Positions 10,295 through 21,213 of a stretch of 64,000 nucleotides of DNA are shown piece by piece (the first letter of the stretch is position 1; the number at the start of each line of letters is the position of its first letter). The stretch lies in contig CATNEN010000011.1 in the NCBI GenBank assembly GCA_950097015.1, positions 5,312,001 to 5,376,000 of the forward strand, in the 5' to 3' direction. The DNA comes from Macrostomum hystrix (taxonomy: Eukaryota; Platyhelminthes; Macrostomidae). The translations under genes were made by a program, and so were the position numbers. Under the pieces are notes generated by a model, which worked only from the letters and a program-made list of their open reading frames with translations, had not been told where the DNA came from and did not search any database.

Positions 10295-12327
10295 ATGTCA
10301 TCGCCTGTCGCTGACACCGCGGCAGTCGGGCGCGGCAGCAGCAGCAGCAGCATCAATGTCACTGCTGGAGGCGGTCACAGGCTAGCCGACGGTGAAGATG
10401 ATCATTCGAAGCACTCGGTGCTGACTGAGGAGCGCGAAAGCCACCTCTTTGCCTTCGCCATCGCGTGCATGACCAACGGCAGGCCGTTAAACTCGCTGCC
10501 GCAGGACGCGCGCCTCCTCTGCTCCGTCGTTCTGGCCGTCCTGATGCTGGCTGGAACTGTGTGCAACTGCGCCCTCATCTGCTGCATGTTCCAGGTCTTT
10601 CGAGCTGCTTGTTTATACAGACGTAGCCCTTACAGTACCTGCTTGCTTTGAATGCAGAACTGCCTCGAGTAGGGAGTGAGCATTCGGAGCTGTTAACGCG
10701 ACCGACTCTCGCAGCAAGCTCCCTGAGCTCGATTCCGCATGGCGAGGCCACGTTAATTTAGGACGCAGCCGCCGAGTGAAGGCTTGGGATTTTGTGGTGA
10801 AATTTACGCTCTTTAGGGTCAGCCTCCAAGGCACAGTGAGAGAGTACAGTGCCTGATGATGACAAAGTCATGTCGAATATTTCAGGGGGTCAGAATAGGC
10901 AGAATTGCCTTCTCGCTGGCTGCGGGTCGACTATTATGAAATGATACGCAGTAGCCTCAAACTGATTCGAACACAACACGCATTGACAGTTCGCCTACAG
11001 CCGCCTTGGCACCTGTCTGTACGTGGCCGCCATCGCCAGTGTCGACCTGGTTCTCATGCTGATCCGATGCGGCGACCTGTGGCTCCGCTGCGCCTTCGAC
11101 GTTAGTCCGGTCAGTCTGGCTCTGACGCAGTCGAAAACCGCCTGCAGCGTGTTTCCATTCGCCTACGGCTGCCTGGTACACATGCGTGGCTTCGCTCACC
11201 TGGCCCTGGCCTGGGACACCGTCAGTCTCTTCTGGCGTCCCGTGAGAGCCTGGCAGGATCTGCGACCAGACCGAGCTGGCAACACACTCATTGCGTTCTG
11301 CGCCGCCTTCCTAGTGCTCAATTCGCAGTACCTGTGGACCTACTCACTGCAGGATGTCCGACTGGAAGGCGGAGATGTGAAAGGTAGTTAGCTCGTAGCT
11401 AGTTACATTCATCACTATGTTGGGCCAATCATTATCAAATCCTTCGAGATTTTTTAAGAATTAAAGTGGTTTTTATGCAATCGATGTACACTGAAAAAAA
11501 TAAAATCTTCTATACCCATAGTGTAAATTTTCCAGGAAAGGTCATCTTTGACTATCGTCCTTAGTATTCTAGATGTCCTTGTGTGTTGCGTCAATATCAT
11601 TTATCTAATCTCAAATGTCGAATTTTAACGCCCAGAGAGCCTGTGCACTGTGGCTTCAACTTGGATCGCTCCAGCGTGGCGCAACACGGTCTGGCCGCTC
11701 ACCGACTTCCTCGTGTCCGACGCGCTACCGCTGACTGTGGTCACAATGGCTGCTCTGCTGAGCGCTGGCTGCGCACTGCGACACGCTGTCACTTCGTCGT
11801 CGACTCGAATGCACGACTTTGTCTCTGAAGATGGACCGCGACGCCTGACAACAGCCCCAGACGATCAGCTGAGCACCGAGGCGCTCATGTCGAAGTACAT
11901 TGTCGACTGCGTCACTTTCAAGCAGCTGCGAGTCTGCTTCCTGGCCCTGTCTGTAATGTACGTGACCGCCACCGTGCCCGAGACAGTGACCTACGTGACC
12001 AACTTTCTTAGCTTCTCGTCTGTTCGCGTCTCAGTTCGGCTGTCCGGCCGCCAGACCCTGGCCAGAGCCGCCCCGGACTTGGCGCTTGGCGAGGACACTC
12101 ACCGACTGTGGCTGGAGCTGGCCTGCCGACTCCTGGCGTTCGTCGGGACCGCCTTCAAGGTGGCGCCGTTTGTCGCCTGCTGTCCGGCCGCGCGAGCTCG
12201 CGTGGCCCGCTGGTTTGCCGGCCTGGCTGCCTGCTGCTGCTGCTGCTGCATTCGGTGTCGACGCGAGGCACGTCAGGTGGGAGTTGAACGACGCAGGACT
12301 ATCGACTTGACAGTTAGAGAAAACTGA
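10295..12327 (+). CDS. rhodopsin-like G protein-coupled receptor with degenerate class-A motifs (GPCR 1)
   Basis: Three exons join in frame to 461 residues: 10295-10594 (donor CAG|GTCTTT), 10990-11383 (acceptor TTGACAG, donor AAAG|GTAGTT) and 11636-12327 (acceptor GCCCAG). Hydrophobic segments fit seven helices: TM1 about 70-97, TM2 with ASVDLVLML, TM3 opening at a cysteine (TACSVF), TM4 NTLIAFCAAFLVL, a loop-2 cysteine (ESLCTVAS) to pair with TM3, TM5 LPLTVVTMAALLSAG, TM6 LRVCFLALSVMYVTATVP and TM7. The N-terminus has an N-glycosylation site (NVT). The DRY position reads DTV, and TM7 lacks a clear NPxxY (FKVAPFVACC). A run of cysteines after TM7 could be palmitoylated. The layout resembles peptide/FMRFamide-type receptors; the ligand cannot be assigned. 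Intron 1 holds a family A SINE. Confidence 0.8.
10674..10960 (+). repeat. SINE family A, diverged copy inside GPCR 1 intron 1
   Basis: The tRNA-like head (GCTGTTAACGCG, GAGCTCGATTCCGC), CCTCCAAGGCACAGTGAGAG and GCAGAATTGCCTTCTCGCTG blocks match the copy at 7380. It is more diverged and shortened in the middle. Confidence 0.85.
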
Positions 12328-12351
12328 CAGATAGATACACAAAGTGCACCA

Positions 12352-12668
12352 ATGGAGTCAGTGGCAGAGCGGTTGCCTCTCGCACCAAGGTCCCTGAGCT
12401 CGATTCCGAGGCGAGGCCACATTCATTTGGGGCGCAGCCGCGGAAAAAAGCTTGGGGGCATGTCGTGAAATTTACTTCCTCGAGAGCCAACCTACAAGGC
12501 ACAGTGAGAGTGTACACTGCCTGATGATGAGAAAGTCGGGGCCGATGTACACACCTGTGTGCGTGTGTGCTCGGCAGTCAGCGGAATAGGCAGAACTGCC
12601 TACTCGCTGGCTGCGGGTCTAGTGTCACCGAATGATGTGCCATTGCCCGCAGCCCTCCGACAGTTATT
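12352..12668 (+). repeat. SINE family A copy
   Basis: It starts 25 bp after the GPCR 1 stop codon, so it is probably in its 3' untranslated region. It has a tRNA-like head, the body blocks and the GGTCTAGTGTCACCGAATGA tail block. Confidence 0.9.
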
Positions 12669-12714
12669 AAAATAAGTTTAAAGTACACCTGGCCCGGTTA
12701 AGCCTGTCGTTCAA

Positions 12715-12895
12715 GTTGTGTACAGATGTTTCAGTCCATGGACAGGGAAGAGTTGCTGATTTCGGTACCCAATTTACAGATAGGTTAACTGAAGCATTAC
12801 GAAATTAAGTATCTTGCTAAATGACACAAATCGCTTCTTTGCTTTGAACAAGCCCGAAATTTTAACCACTGGGCTACTAGCCTCCTGTATCATTT
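12715..12895 (-). repeat. degenerate SINE family B copy
   Basis: In reverse orientation it shares TTCAGTCCATGGAC, the CCCAATTTACAGATAGGT-type segment, CTTGCTAAATGACACAAA and AACCACTGGGCTAC (A-box side) with the copy at 44740-45004. It is diverged and lacks a clean B box. Confidence 0.65.
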
Positions 12896-13433
12896 GTTTT
12901 AATGGTAGATTTTATTTTGGCGTTAAACTCAATTGCGTGATGTCAATCTTAACTGTTGTCTTATTAGTTGCTGGATTTCTAGCTCCACCTAAGCTAGTTT
13001 GTGGTTGTTGATACGTCGTTATACACTCGTATTAAGCGCATTGCTTTGCATATTGACAACAGGCTAGCTAGCTATTTACCCCCCACAGGTTACGCTCGTA
13101 CTGCTCGAGGCCGGCCACAACGCGCAGACGTTGCAAACAATGCCACAATCCACCTATACACCTATACACTATACGAGCTAGCATGCCACAATTATTTTGC
13201 TCAGAAATTGAAATTGAAGAGACAGAGAATTGAGACAGGCACGAATTTTACTAACACGTGAACTCATTGTTAAAATGATTTGCACAATATATATTCTTTG
13301 CCTTCTGTGTGTGTCCTAGCCAAAGTTGTGCGTATAAATAAACACAGCAAGCTAGGAAAGCTGCGCCCAACAAATTTCGCACAATAAGCTAAATCTTCAT
13401 TTTGCATAACACGACAGTTCGGTCTTGTCTCAG
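12896..13433. other. no gene seen; upstream of the JmjC gene
   Basis: Short frames only. The sequence CTTGTCTCAG immediately abuts the ATG at 13434, which would suit a splice acceptor for a leader exon or spliced leader. Confidence 0.4.
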
Positions 13434-16400
13434 ATGATTAACATTTTTCTGCCGCTGGCTCTGCTGCTGGTCAGTCAGAATCCCAGCGCAGCTGACGAAC
13501 TGCTCGGACACTTGAAGCCATTCGGCCAGCAAGGCCCAATCAGTCCGATCCAGTCCGTGGACGGCTTCATCTCGCCAGACGAGTTTCTCAACAACTACGC
13601 ACTGCAGAACCGACCGCTGCTGTTCCGCGGCGCCGCCAAGGCATCTCCGGCCTTCGAGAAGTGGACGGACGAATATTTGTCGGAGACAACCCCACCGAGA
13701 CCGGCTGGCGACGTCTTCATCGAGCACAACAAGAAGGAGAATCGATCGCAGAGCTACAGCTTCGTGCACTTCAAAGAGTTTCTGCGAATCTACAACACCT
13801 CCAACATCTACATGGTGTCCGAGGTCCCAAGCCACCTACTGTGAGTTCGAGTCCAACTGGTCTTCGAGTCATTTAATTCATCTTAACAGTAGAAAGACCA
13901 CGGCGTCTTAAAAAAAAAAATAATAATTGCAGGAGGGCTCGGGCGGTGGCACATCATTAGGTGACACCAGACCCGCAGCCAGCGAGGAGGCAATTCTGCC
14001 CATTTCGCTGACTCCTGAGCACACACGCACATAGATACTGTACGCAGGCATACGCTCACACAGGTGTGTACATCTGCCCTGACTTTCTCATCGTCAGGCA
14101 GTGTACACTTCACTGTGCCTTGGAGGTTGGCCCTCAAGGGCGTAAATTGCACGACAAGCCCCCAAAGCCTTCTCTCCGCGGCTGCACCCCAAATAAATGT
14201 GGCCTCGCCGTGGAATCGAGCTTAGGGACCGTGATGCGAGAGGCAAACGCGATAACCGCTCTGCCACCGACCCCCCCACGGCGTCTTTCAAAAGCTATAT
14301 TTTTTTCTGTATTCCTAAGACTTTCAACCATGAAAATCCATGAGACAACTACCAGAATCACAAAATGTCGGCATCATCGAGACATTTAATTATTCTTGAC
14401 GTGGTGACTGGTGGCTGAATATCGCTGAATATCTCGCCGATAAATTGCGTCGTATTTCTACTGTTAATGATAACACACTCTCTCGTACAATGGCAACTCC
14501 ACAGGGACGACCTAATTGTGCCGTATCCGCTGCAGTGCCGCTTCTTTGTACAGGGCGGCCTGGACACTCACGTCGCCTGGTTCTCAAGCGGTGGCACCTC
14601 CAGCGTCATTCACTACGACTCTTACGAGAACATCAACTGCCTGCTGCGAGGCCGCAAGAGCCTCGTGTTTGTCAATACCACCCGCTTCTCTAGCAAAGTG
14701 GCCAGGATGATTGACAAGCAGGGCAGAGGCTACTCGAGTGTCGATGTTGACTCGTGAGTTGTAAAGCTTCTAATTTGCGGTGGATTTTAAGTGGCGGGTG
14801 ACGCTACCGTGGATTAGGTGTGGGGTGATGTCACCACTGTGGATTAGGTGTGGGGTGGTGTCACCACTGTGGATTAGGTGTGGGGTGGTGTCACCACTGT
14901 GGATTAGGTGTCGGGTGGGGTCGCCACTGTGGATTAGGTGTGGGGTGGTGTCACCACTGTGGATTAGGTGTGGGGTGGTGTCGCCACTGGATTAGGTGTG
15001 GGCTGGTGTCACCAATGTGGATTAGGTGTCGGGTGGGTCGCCAATGTGGATTAGGTGTGGGGTGGTGTCGCCAGTGGATTAGGTGTGGGGTGGGGTCGCC
15101 AATGTAGATTAGGTGTGGGGTGGGGTCGCCACTGTGGATTAGGTGTGGGGTGGTGTCGCCACTGTGGATTAGGTGTGGGGTGGTGTCGCCACTGGATTAG
15201 GTGTGGGGTGGTGTCGCCACTGAGGGTTTAAGGGGCTTCGGCCACCCGATTGGGCAACCCCCATTGGGGGGAGCTACAAATAGCTACAAAGGATGCTACA
15301 TTCTACATGAGATTATCGATTTGTTCCAGAATCGACATCAAAACTCGACCTGAATTTTCCGGCTTGGAATTTCATTCCGCCGAAATGCAAGCTGGCGACT
15401 GTCTCTACATTCCGAATCTATGGTGAGTTACTGACTGATATTTCCGAAAGTTTGTCGAAAGCAGTTGGCAACTTGATTCACCAAAGTGATGATTTGTTAT
15501 AATTTGCTATAATGAAGGGTGCATCAAGTGCGTTCATCCGACAACAACCTGGCCGTGAATCTCTGGTGGTTCCAGCGAAAGTCGTACGACATTGGCGGCT
15601 GCGGCAAAGTCTTTGACAAAAAATTGCGCTTCAGTCGGGTTCGGTTCGCAGCCAGGATGAATGCGGCTAGAAACGATGCGACCGACGTCAGGTGGGATTC
15701 TGATTAGGGATTTGGGATTCTGATTTGGGATTTGGGATTCTGATAAGTGATTTAGGATTCTGATAAGGGGTTTGGGATTTGGGATTCTGATCAGGGGTTT
15801 CAGATTCTAAAATGGGATTTCAGATTCAAAATGGGATTTCAGATTCAAAATGGGATTTCAGATTCTAAAATGGGATTTCAGATTCAAAATGGGATTTCAG
15901 ATTCAAAATGGGATTTCAGATTCAAAATGGGATTTCAGATTCAAAATGGGATTTCAGATTCAAAATGGGATTTCAGATTCAAAATGGGATATCAGATTCT
16001 AAAGTGGGATTATTTAGAATATTAATTTGCTTTCTTATAAGGGATTTCAGATTCTTTGAAGTGATTTGAGATTCTATAAATTAGGATTTAAAGGATTTGA
16101 GATTTAAAAAAATTATATGAGATTCAAAAACTTGGTTTGAGATTCCGAAACCGGATTGTTGCTTGATTCGCTCAGAAAGCAAATAAACTGCTCATTGATC
16201 AATTGGCAACAATATTCCGAAATTCGCAGAGAAGTCCTGGCAACTCACCTGAGTCTGCCCGCAACTCAGGCCGACTTTGCGAGTTTTCTGTCCCGAGGCG
16301 AAGCGGAGCGACTCGCTTCTGATTGGCCAGAGTTTTCAACAACTGTGGCGGCCTTGTTCACAGCTCTGGACACCGACGGAGACGGTCAGCTGTCGAAGGC

Positions 16401-16974
16401 CGAGTTCAAGAAGAAGCTGAAGCTGAAGGCAAGTCTGGAACAGTTGCTAGTTTTTAGCGAGGCAGAGAGGCCAATTCTGCTCCATCCGCTGACTCATGAG
16501 CACACAGATACCATACTCAGACACAAAAATCACGCAGAGGTATACATTAAGGATGCGCTCTCAAATTAATGTGGCCTCGCCGCGGAGTCCAGCTCAGAGA
16601 CCTTGACCAGTGCGAGAGGCAAACGTGCTAATCGCTGTGCCATTCACCCACTGACCGTTTGTTATCGCCTACCTGAAGATTCAAATCTGTTGACCAGAAT
16701 TTTCAACCTCACAAATATTTTTTAGGCTGGCGTGGCAATCAAGAACGCCGTCACGGCCTACAACGTCCAGGTGTTCGCAATGCACGAAGCGGCCGCCAAG
16801 CCAGACGACTTGACAGATCGCGTCAGTCAGCTGCCGAAGCTCCTGGCTACCAGTGACAGCGGTGAAGATGTTTTCGCGCCTGAGAGAACCTGGCAGCCAA
16901 GAAGTCGCATTGGGAAGCAGCAGGAAGAGCCCGATGAGGACGAGAAAGTCATGGAAAGAAAAGACGAACTTTAA
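13434..16974 (+). CDS. predicted ER-luminal JmjC oxygenase with EF-hand and KDEL tail
   Basis: Six exons join in frame to 474 residues: 13434-13840, 14505-14753, 15330-15422, 15518-15691, 16176-16428 and 16726-16974. Donors 1-3 are GTGAGT, donor 4 is AG|GTGGGA and donor 5 is a GC type (AAG|GCAAGT). Residues 1 to about 20 form a signal peptide (MINIFLPLALLLVSQNPSAA). The JmjC fold follows: VPSHLLDD, SSGGTSSVIHYDSYENINC with iron ligands H172 and D174, then AGDCLYIPNLWVHQV with third ligand H252. An EF-hand loop at 373-384 (DTDGDGQLSKAE) has all calcium positions filled. The acidic C-terminus ends in KDEL, an ER-retrieval signal. Two N-glycosylation sites (NRS, NTS) fit luminal exposure. The JmjC part resembles the JMJD5/JMJD8 small-hydroxylase group; the substrate is unknown. 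It is predicted to act as an Fe(II)/2-oxoglutarate hydroxylase of ER clients. AATAAA lies at 17016-17021. Confidence 0.88.
13926..14277 (-). repeat. SINE family A copy in intron 1 of the JmjC gene
   Basis: Full-length reverse-oriented copy. The tRNA-like head ends at about 14277 (GCGGTTATCGCG when reversed) and the tail begins at about 13926 next to a run of A. Confidence 0.92.
14795..15225. repeat. 30-bp minisatellite in intron 2 of the JmjC gene
   Basis: About 14 units of GTGGATTAGGTGTGGGGTGG with a TGTCACCACT-type spacer. Some units lack a few bases, so the period shifts between 27 and 30 bp. Confidence 0.95.
15692..16010. repeat. GGGATTTCAGATTCAAAAT minisatellite in intron 4 of the JmjC gene
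   Basis: Roughly 19-20-bp units, degenerate at first (GGGATTCTGATTA) and then regular. The degenerate units start immediately at the exon 4 donor (CAG|GTGGGATT), so the donor itself is part of the first repeat-like unit. Confidence 0.93.
16455..16668 (-). repeat. internally shortened SINE family A copy in intron 5 (GC-AG intron)
   Basis: In reverse orientation it has the tRNA-like head (about 16570-16668) and the tail block with TGCTCATGAGTCAGCGGATG, but most of the middle is missing. Confidence 0.82.
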
Positions 16975-17015
16975 ACAAAATTCCTTTGCTGATCATTTTG
17001 TTAAAAAATCGATTT

Positions 17016-17021
17016 AATAAA
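17016..17021 (+). terminator. polyadenylation signal AATAAA of the JmjC gene
   Basis: A canonical AATAAA 42 bp after the TAA stop at 16972-16974. Confidence 0.7.
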
Positions 17022-17796
17022 ACTCTGTTTACTTAGCCGGCTGATTATTTTAGGGGCCATCTATGCATCTTAGCAAACATCGCTTCTTTGAAAAAAACAT
17101 AAAGACGTTTTTATAGAGCAATTAGTAAACATTTCTAAAGATTAAACAGCATAATGTTTCTGTCTTTTATTATTTTGCCTTTGTTTGTGTAATATTTTCT
17201 CGGAATCTTAGAAAATTTTAAGCGGAAATCTAAAAAAGCGTAGTTTAATAAGACTAAATTATTGGTAACTTTATTTGGAAGAAAAAAATTAATTTGTTTA
17301 AAATCAGCAGCAGCAGGTTCTGTCTAAATATGTACAAGTAATAATTCTGTGTAACAGTTAACCATTCTGTCTAACAGTTAACCATTCTGTCTAACAGTTA
17401 ACCATTCTGTCTAACAGTTAACCATTCTGTCTAACTATTCTGTCTAACAATTAGCAATCCTTTCTAATATGTAGATGCCTGTCTAACAGGTTGCCACCCT
17501 GTCTAACTGGTAGACAATCCTGTCTAAAAGGTACATCCTGTCTAACATGTGATAATTAAACGACCACGCAAGTTAAAAAGTGAACCATCTCAACCACGCA
17601 GTGTTGAGAAATTCCTTCCTAACTGAGAAACTACCGCACAAGGCAGGTAAAAGCAGAGAATATTTAGTTTCAACTAAAGACATGTTGAGGCGCAATGTGT
17701 CAAAGAATGGGGCTGGAAAACTTTAATCAAGAAACAATTTTTAGATACCAATAGCAAAAAGCTCTGTCTGCCGAAAGTGAATGGAAATACAAAATC
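17022..17796. other. intergenic region between convergent JmjC and ANKRD53-like genes
   Basis: AT-rich with no coding region. It contains the minisatellite at 17335-17555. Confidence 0.6.
17335..17555. repeat. CTGTCTAACAG minisatellite, 20-bp period
   Basis: About four exact 20-bp units of ACCATTCTGTCTAACAGTTA, followed by looser units (CTGTCTAACAGGTTGCC and similar). The reverse complement of its core, ACCTGTTAGAC, recalls the ACCTGTT core of the arrays at 38445, 42036 and 45640. Confidence 0.9.
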
Positions 17797-18721
17797 TCAG
17801 GCCTTCAGCTCTGGAGTCAGCAGACCCGACTGCGACGACGGCTGCTTCGGTCGTTGCTGGCTAACGCTGCTTCCACTGCTCTTGACGCTCTTGACACTCT
17901 TAACGCTCTTGTCGGCGACGCTGCTACTGCGGCGGCTGCTCTTGCTACTGCCGCCGCTGCTGCCGCCGACGCTGACGCCGACGCCAGGTGCCAGAGGCGG
18001 CTCCAAGCCAAGAGCGTCGCGGAACAAGAACGAGCTGCTGTCCGAGCCCAGGTGAATCGCTGCCTCGCCGCGATAACGTCGAACCACTTCGTCAAGCCGC
18101 TTGCGTCGCTGAATATCCAGGACAGACTTGCAGGCGAACAGCTGCTCGCGCAACGGCTTGCCTTCAGTCGTCGAGAGGGCGATAGCAGGCTGAGCTCTGG
18201 TTTCTTCTTCGTCGGCCTCCGACGCGTCATCTTCTAAGCGTCGCTTGACGCCGACATCTTCCATGACGCGACGGTCACTGTCGCTGGCCAGCGCCGCTTC
18301 CGGGTGAAGCGAGCGGACGTTGAGGCGCTGCGGATAAGAGTTGACGGGATGCGGCATTCGGGTGATGCTGTCGCGCGGGTAGACATCCTCCAGGCGGGGC
18401 TGGTACGGGTGGAAGCAGATGGATACCTTGGTGGAGTGGTTCCATTCCTGTAGCGGGTGTTGGTTGGCGGTAAGTTCGCAATTAAAAAATTGAATGTCCT
18501 TTTACTTTTAAAAATCAGTCAGAACGAACCTGCGGGTGACTAGCCAACCTCAGGGGTGGTCTATTCTCTGAGCCTGACATTCTCTGCTCGCCGAGAATCT
18601 CGTTGGCCTCGTCAATCACTTGGCTAACCTGAGCCTGAAGGGCGGCATCATCTGTCTCCTCTTCCGTTAGTGTCGGCTGACGATAGCGTTCGGCAAGAGA
18701 GTTGGCTGGCTGCTGTTGCTG

Positions 18722-18760
<39 letters not shown>

Positions 18761-21213
18761 GTTCTCTTCAGAAAGGCGATGATGCTTCTGGTGCACCGAT
18801 TTCGCCTCATCGACCTGCTGAACCCATTCGCTGAATGCTTCGTTGCCTGTGAAATTAGTTTTTAAACTGATTTGGAGCGAACCGATTGACAAAGAATATA
18901 TTATCGCATAGCTTTACTGCCAGTGGCGGGTGAGTTGCAGAGCGATTAACGCGTTTGCCTCTCGCACCAAGGTCCCTGAGCTCGATTACACGGTGACGCC
19001 AAATTTATTTGGGGCGCAGTGGCGGAGAGAAGGCTTTGGGGCTTGTCGTGCTCTTTACGCCCTTAAGCGCCAACCTCCTGGGCACATTGAGAGTGTACAG
19101 TTCCCATTGATGAGAAAGTCAGGGCAGATGTGTACACCTGTGTGATCGTGTGCCTACGTACGGTATCTGTGTGCGTGTGTGCTCAGGAGTCAGCGAAATG
19201 GGCAGAATTGCCTCCTCGCTGGCTGCGGGTCTAGTGTCACGAAATGATGTACCATTGCCCACAGGGCTCCTGCAATTTTTTTGATTCATCATAATCGACT
19301 AATTTCGTGCATCGTCACATACTCTCAGCATCGTCAGTCATACTTGATTTATGCTTGAATAGAGAAAAGCAATAATTTTTCATCTATTTCGTCAGACTTT
19401 AATCAATGACTTCCGTTCGATGGGTCAGGAGTTCGAATTTCAGAAGTTTGGAGTACCGTTAGAGATTGAGTTTTGTCCTGTAAATCTAGCGTCCAAACTC
19501 ACCCTGGTACCTCATGTCGTTGGCCACCTGTTCCTCCTTCTCAAACTGCTTCAGCAGGTCCTTCATGGCCAGGCGCTTCTCCATCTTCAGCTTCCTGGCC
19601 ACCTGGTCTTTGTCCCGGTGCCAGGTCTCTGTGGCTAGCAGCCTGGCGCACTTCCTGTGGCCCCAAATCTTGGCCATGTCGATGGGCCGGAAGCCGCGGC
19701 TATCCGCCTGGTCGAGCTTGGCGCCCAGCTTGATCAGCAGCTGCAGGGCCTGCAGGTGGCCTTCGCTGGCCGCTTGATGAGCCGGCGTCACCTGGGCGTG
19801 TTTTGTGGTGTTGGTGGTCAGTTGTAGCTCAAATTCGCATTGTGCTAGTGGCCTCATTTTTTATATTTACCGGATATTTAGCGGCTTTAAGGGGTACACT
19901 ATTTTCTGTGATGCCATTTAATGTTAAGCCTCACCTCACTCGGGTTTACGGAACACGTTTTTATTGATGTCTAACATGTTCTTCCTTCGCTTGATGTCTA
20001 ACAAGTTCTGAATGATATCTAACAGGCTCCCCAGTTAATCTCCAGCTGGTTCTAAAACATATCTAACAGGCTCCCCAGTTAATCTCCAGCTGGTTCTAAA
20101 ACATATCTAACAGGCTCCCAGTTAATCTCCAGCTGGTTCTAGATCATATCTAACAGGTTTTCTATAAAACTTTATTTAATGTTTAACGACGTGTGCTTGA
20201 TAATGTCTAACAGGTCCTTGGTAATGTCATTTACCAATGAAAAGGTTCATTGTAATGTCTAAAGCGTTCTTAAAGGGGCCAAAAGTCGACAGAATCCAAC
20301 TTATAACTAGTAACTTGTCGTAAAAAATATTAGGATAGAAAATATTTTGTTTAAAATTTGTATATAAAAATTAATTAAGACAGTAAATACATTTAAAAGT
20401 ACAAAATCCATAAGGAACAACACAGCATTAAGCGGCACTTAATGAATAGCAGGTGAAAATACCGTTTAAGTGTGATGTAAGCATCCTGTAAATTATACTG
20501 CTGATAGTGTGATTTTCATACCAAGAGATGACTCAACTATGAGCTACTAGATGCATTTCGCATCGAAAGCAGACCGCTTGTGACGGTTTAAGATTTTGTT
20601 ATATTTTAACTCGTGCGAGTCGTTGAAATTACCGCGTTAGTATTGAACACTCACCATAAAACAGTTGCTTTTGCTAGTTCAAACGATCTGTAGGTAGTTG
20701 TCAAACTTTAATTATTTTGGAAGCGGCGCTTAAAAACAGGTTATGCATATCTGGACGTAGAAATTGCTAATAGTATGTACACCTGGCTAATAAATCAGTT
20801 AGATCGAAAAAATAGTTGTGATTCAAACTCACCTGGTCGTCATTAACGCAGGAATGATCTGCTCCCTTGTCTAGCAGGTAGAGCAGGCATTGCAGCGACC
20901 TCTGGCCTGTCTGTGCGCTGATGCACAGGTGAACTGGGCGCCACCCGGTGCTGCTAGCCGAGTTCACATCGCAGCCGCAGTGCTCAATTAGGAACTTCAG
21001 ACAGTCCAGGCGGCCGTGGATGGCTGCCAGGTGAACGGCTGCCAGTCCGTTGCGATCGAAGGCGCCGGCGGTGGCTCCCGGCTCGCGGAGGCTCTGGCGA
21101 AGCCATTCGACATCGCCTATGGCGGCCGCCATGAACTGGTCCTCCGGGGAGGCCTTTCTGGCGGCTCCTGATGACGTCACTCGTCGGCGACGCATCGGCG
21201 GTCGAGTCGACAT
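17797..21213 (-). CDS. ANKRD53: ANKRD53-like ankyrin-repeat protein
   Basis: Four exons join in frame to 545 residues: 21213-20833 (donor CAG|GTGAGT), 19791-19503 (acceptor GCCCAG, donor GTGAGT), 18846-18530 (acceptor TTCACAG, donor CAG|GTTCGT) and 18447-17797 (acceptor CTACAG). The human ANKRD53 signature is clear: AAIGDVEWLRQSLRE near the start, ankyrin repeats through GLAAVHLAAIHG, LLDKGAD and VTPAHQAASEGH, then GFRPIDMAKIWGHRKCARLL and a basic helix. A polyglutamine run of about 16 lies in exon 3. The C-terminal 130 residues are Ser/Lys-rich with a KSVKSVKSVK repeat. Its length is close to human ANKRD53 (about 530). In mammals the protein binds the spindle factor DDA3/PSRC1 and supports chromosome alignment; that role is inferred. 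The start chosen is the first ATG (MSTRPPMRRRR). It is divergent from the MORN2-like gene. Confidence 0.88.
18715..18763 (-). repeat. CAG/CAA repeat encoding polyglutamine in ANKRD53-like exon 3
   Basis: On the minus strand a run of CAG codons with CAA interruptions encodes about 16 glutamines. It is likely to be length-polymorphic. Confidence 0.9.
18926..19283 (+). repeat. SINE family A copy in ANKRD53-like intron 2
   Basis: Near full-length copy opposite to gene orientation. It has a tRNA-like head (GAGCGATTAACGCG, GAGCTCGATTACAC), the body blocks, and ends GGCTCCTGCAATTTTTTT. Confidence 0.92.
19960..20290. repeat. loose TCTAACAGG repeat cluster in ANKRD53-like intron 1
   Basis: Ten or so TGTCTAACA(G/T)G-type words at irregular spacing, including three near-identical units of about 50 bp with TCTAACAGGCTCC and AATCTCCAGCTGGTTCTA. 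It shares its core with the array at 17335 on the other side of the same gene. Confidence 0.85.
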
